A DNA stretch of 64,000 nucleotides from Formosa undariae. Lineage in GTDB: Bacteria; Bacteroidota; Bacteroidia; Flavobacteriales; Flavobacteriaceae. Every line of letters begins with the position of its first letter. Positions within the stretch are counted from its first letter, which is position 1. Below are positions 61,563-64,000 of the stretch, piece after piece. Where the stretch lies: the NCBI RefSeq assembly GCF_042427615.1, contig NZ_JBHMEZ010000003.1, forward strand, positions 806,001 through 870,000. The letters run 5' to 3'. The notes beneath the pieces were generated by a model that was given only the letters and a program-made list of their open reading frames with translations, did no database searches and was not told where the DNA came from. The position numbers were made by a program, and so were the translations under genes.

Positions 61563-62978
61563 ATGATATCAATTTTAAAACATAAAGTACTTAGTAAAAT
61601 TGCGGTATTGCTTTTTGCCATGGTAACATTACAAAGTTGTTTTGTTGCTAAAGATTATGAGCAACCTCAATTTGAAGAAACTAAAGATTTATACAGAACA
61701 GATAATCTGCCAACAGATAGTATTTCTATGGCAGATGTGTCTTGGAGAGATTTATTTACAGACTCGTATTTAAATCAATATATCGAAGAAGGTTTAATAA
61801 ACAATATCGATATTAGAATGGCCATTCAACAAATGGCTGCCGCTGAAGCTTATGCGAAACAAGGTAAAGCAGGATATCTGCCAACTATTGGAATTGGAGC
61901 GACAGCAACACACCAAGAATTAGCAAAGAACAGTCAGTTTGGAGCACTATTTGACGGCGCGATAGATCAGTATGAGTTAGCAGCAAACTTATCTTGGGAA
62001 GCAGACATTTGGGGAAAAATCAGAAGTGGGAAACGTGCATCAGATGCCAATTACCTACAGTCTGTAGCCGCACATAAAGCTGTAAAAACCATGTTAGTTT
62101 CTGGAATTGCATCTACGTACTACCAATTATTAGCTTTAGATGCACAACTTAAAGTGACTAACGAATCTATTGCGACTCGTAAAAAAAGTGTAGAAACCAT
62201 CACGGTTTTAAAAGAAGCAGGACAAGTTAACCAAGTTGCGGTAGACCAAAGTATTGCACAATTCAATAATGCAAGTGCTTTAAAAATAGACATTGAAACG
62301 GCTATTTTTAGAACGGAGAACACATTGAATTTACTTTTAGGTAAAAGTGCAAATACCATTGCGAGAACAGAATTAGACAGTCAGACCCTAGACACAGATA
62401 TGAAAGTTGGTGTACCATCTATCTTATTAAGAAACAGACCGGATGTAATGGCTGCCGAATTTGGATTAAGAAATGCATTCGAATTAACAAATGTGGCTAA
62501 AAGTCAGTTTTACCCATCTTTAACCCTAACAGCCTCTGGAGGTTTCCAGAGTTTAGATTTAAAAGATTGGATTAGTGCCAATTCTATTTTCGCGAATGTT
62601 ATAGGCGGTTTAGCACAACCTATATTTAATAAACGAAGCATTAGAACGCAGCACGAGGTTGCTATTGCACAACAAGAACAAGCACTTTTAAATTTCGAAA
62701 AAACCTTGTTAACAGCAGGAAACGAAGTATCTAACAGTTTGTATCAATACGATGCAGAAAACAGAAAAATTGTTTTTAGAGAGAATGAAGTCAAGGCGCT
62801 TAGAAAAGCAGAGTCTAATTCTGAAGTCCTTTTAAATAACGGTTACGGAACATTTCTAGATTTATTAACAGCTAGAGCTACTGCTTTAAGTGCAGAACTT
62901 AATGTTGTAGATAGTAAATTACAACAATTATTAAGTGTCGTAGATTTATACGAAGCCTTAGGTGGTGGTTGGAAATAA
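61563..62978 (+). CDS. Outer-membrane efflux channel (TolC/OprM type)
   Basis: 471 residues with lipobox (VLLFAMVTLQSC). NodT/OprM layout: the first repeat has YLNQYIEEGLINNIDIRMAI and SWEADIWGKIRSGKRA, the second has LLRNRPDVMAAEFGLRNAFE and SLTLTASGGFQSLDL. It forms the trimeric exit duct for the preceding pump, 4 nt after the permease stop. Confidence 0.95.
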   Translation: MISILKHKVLSKIAVLLFAMVTLQSCFVAKDYEQPQFEETKDLYRTDNLPTDSISMADVSWRDLFTDSYLNQYIEEGLINNIDIRMAIQQMAAAEAYAKQGKAGYLPTIGIGATATHQELAKNSQFGALFDGAIDQYELAANLSWEADIWGKIRSGKRASDANYLQSVAAHKAVKTMLVSGIASTYYQLLALDAQLKVTNESIATRKKSVETITVLKEAGQVNQVAVDQSIAQFNNASALKIDIETAIFRTENTLNLLLGKSANTIARTELDSQTLDTDMKVGVPSILLRNRPDVMAAEFGLRNAFELTNVAKSQFYPSLTLTASGGFQSLDLKDWISANSIFANVIGGLAQPIFNKRSIRTQHEVAIAQQEQALLNFEKTLLTAGNEVSNSLYQYDAENRKIVFRENEVKALRKAESNSEVLLNNGYGTFLDLLTARATALSAELNVVDSKLQQLLSVVDLYEALGGGWK

Positions 62979-63004
62979 TCACAACATCTTATAATTTTAT
63001 CATT

Positions 63005-63035
63005 AAAAGCCCTTTTCAGTTGCAAAAGGGCTTTT
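63005..63035 (+). terminator. Intrinsic terminator of the RND operon
   Basis: A 12-bp perfect stem AAAAGCCCTTTT / AAAAGGGCTTTT with a 7-nt loop, followed by CTGCTTTT, 26 nt past the stop. Confidence 0.85.
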
Positions 63036-63128
63036 CTGCTTTTAAACTTCAACATAATTTTAGAAATAGTTTAAAAAACGTTGTATTTTCGACTTTATAT
63101 TAAAAACCATCTCGTCAACATATAATAC

Positions 63129-63542
63129 ATGAGAAAAACAATTATTTTAACGGCCTTAGTTTTAGCTGTAATCGCGGCCATCATGGCAACACGTAGCACC
63201 TATTATTACGCTTACATTCCGGGATTATTAGCAATAGCCTTAGGTTTTTATGGTATGCAATTATCTAAAGACCATATACAACATAAAAAGACAGCTCAAC
63301 TTGCCATTTTATTAGGAGGTCTTGCAATATGTCTTTCTTCTTACAACTTAATATTTTCATCTAACCCAGAAAGTATACCCTCTCAAGCAACCGAAAAGAT
63401 AGAAGAATCAATTCCTGAAGAGGAAGAAGAGATGGAAGAAGATTTTAGTGACGAAGAACTAGATGCCGTAGAAAACGAAATTATGCCATCGATAAAAAAG
63501 ATTGATTCGGTACCTCCTCCTGCAAATATTATTAAAAAATAA
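63129..63542 (+). CDS. Hypothetical membrane protein with acidic tail
   Basis: 137 residues. Three hydrophobic segments up to about residue 78 (TIILTALVLAVIAAIMATRS, YIPGLLAIALGFYGM, LAILLGGLAICLSSYNLIF), then a strongly acidic tail (EEEEEMEEDFSDEELDAVEN) ending in a Pro-rich stretch. No known family recognised. It lies 8 nt before the peptidase gene, with which it may be co-transcribed. Confidence 0.65.
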   Translation: MRKTIILTALVLAVIAAIMATRSTYYYAYIPGLLAIALGFYGMQLSKDHIQHKKTAQLAILLGGLAICLSSYNLIFSSNPESIPSQATEKIEESIPEEEEEMEEDFSDEELDAVENEIMPSIKKIDSVPPPANIIKK

Positions 63543-63550
63543 GATTTTTT

Positions 63551-64000
63551 ATGACAATCAGACTTTACTATAAGAAAAACAAAGCAGTAGTTGCGACGGC
63601 ATTATTCATGCTTATTTTTACGATTGTAGGGTGTTCTAACAACACTAAAAACCAAAACAGTTCTGAAGACACAGCACTATTAGATAGTACTTTAATTAGG
63701 GAATATGCAAATACCATTACTGCAGAAGACTTAAAACAGCATTTAGAAATCTATGCTTCAGACGAATTTGAAGGACGCGGAACAGGGACAAGCGGACAGA
63801 AAAAAGCAGCGGATTATTTGAAGCAGTTTTATATTAAAGAAAGCATTATATCTCCAATAGACGACACTATATATTTTCAAGATGTACCGGCCTCCTATTT
63901 ACCAGAAAATACAGGAGAGTCAGAAAATGTGTTAGCCTTTATAAAAGGTTCGGAAAAACCAGAAGAGATAATTATTATTTCAGCCCATTTAGACCATGTC
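63551..64000 (+). CDS. M28-family zinc aminopeptidase lipoprotein (5' part only)
   Basis: 150 codons in frame to the window edge. Lipoprotein signal (LFMLIFTIVGC). Then ITAEDLKQHLEIYASDEFEGRGTGTSGQKKAADYL, the usual start of M28 peptidases, and IIIISAHLDHV at the edge with the first zinc His and Asp. The rest of the gene lies outside the window. Confidence 0.85.
   Translation, partial: MTIRLYYKKNKAVVATALFMLIFTIVGCSNNTKNQNSSEDTALLDSTLIREYANTITAEDLKQHLEIYASDEFEGRGTGTSGQKKAADYLKQFYIKESIISPIDDTIYFQDVPASYLPENTGESENVLAFIKGSEKPEEIIIISAHLDHV

Overview
The window is a 64 kb piece of a low-GC Bacteroidota chromosome, most likely from a marine Flavobacteriaceae. The signs are the TAnnTTTG-type -7 promoter elements, a type IX secretion (T9SS) C-terminal signal, flavobacterial versions of parA/parB/DUF5683/dapB/lepB/WbqC, paired rhomboids, and a methylmalonyl-CoA mutase operon. 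No rRNA, CRISPR array, insertion sequence or prophage was seen; there is one tRNA (Pro, UGG).

Layout. 1-1.1 kb: end of a galactose operon (galT). 1.5-13.5 kb: an exopolysaccharide-type locus with a receiver-GT2 fusion, a large GT-C-like membrane protein, an Ig-like protein, a membrane-anchored GH5-like glycosidase, a GT4 transferase, a MOP-family flippase and a TPR/outer-membrane barrel protein. The parts list resembles Pel/PGA-type export systems. 14.4-17 kb: a T9SS-exported surface protein. 17.1-23.2 kb: a seven-gene overlapping operon for a multi-step phosphorelay (CheY-like receiver, H-NOX, three-PAS kinase, FIST-domain sensor, second kinase, Hpt, LytTR regulator). 23.6-27.5 kb: a papain-like lipoprotein, tRNA-Pro, a PQQ-type sugar dehydrogenase, udk and a DivIC-like gene. 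27.5-30.8 kb: methylmalonyl-CoA mutase genes whose large subunit is split and has lost signature motifs. 31.7-40 kb: a nitric oxide/nitrite module (Rrf2 regulator, quinol NO reductase, RIC di-iron repair protein, a polytopic membrane protein, hemerythrin, SCO, FGE-like protein, NirK-cytochrome c). 40.4-51.2 kb: housekeeping (parAB, dapB, lepB, rhomboids, mutL). 51.7-55.2 kb: a persulfide/sulfite module with a Crp/Fnr regulator. 55.3-63 kb: galM and an RND efflux operon with its GbsR/MarR repressor. The window ends inside an M28 peptidase gene.

Main discovery candidate. A direct-repeat box (GAYGAATGGT, reverse complement ACCATTCRTC) occurs with an exact 21-nt period at five places: upstream of the GT2 fusion (and divergent to the membrane-protein operon), the GT4 gene, the flippase/TPR-barrel divergent pair, the T9SS protein, and the phosphorelay operon itself. 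At four of the five sites the proximal box lies 53-54 nt from a -7-like element of the leftward gene. The 21-nt period and the half-site fit the LytTR family, and a LytTR regulator is encoded in the middle. I infer a self-contained NO- (or redox-) responsive phosphorelay, with an H-NOX and a FIST (NosP-like) sensor, that controls a Pel-like polysaccharide and a T9SS surface protein. The response-regulator receiver fused to the GT2 enzyme would add a post-translational branch.

Three other regulatory circuits can be read from the sequence: a GACAAATTTGTC-type palindrome shared by the Rrf2 gene, the NO reductase and nirK; a GTAAC-N4-GTTAC palindrome at identical distance from the -7 elements of the persulfide dioxygenase and TauE genes; and a TTGGTTCGG-N6-CCGAACCAA palindrome in front of the RND operon.
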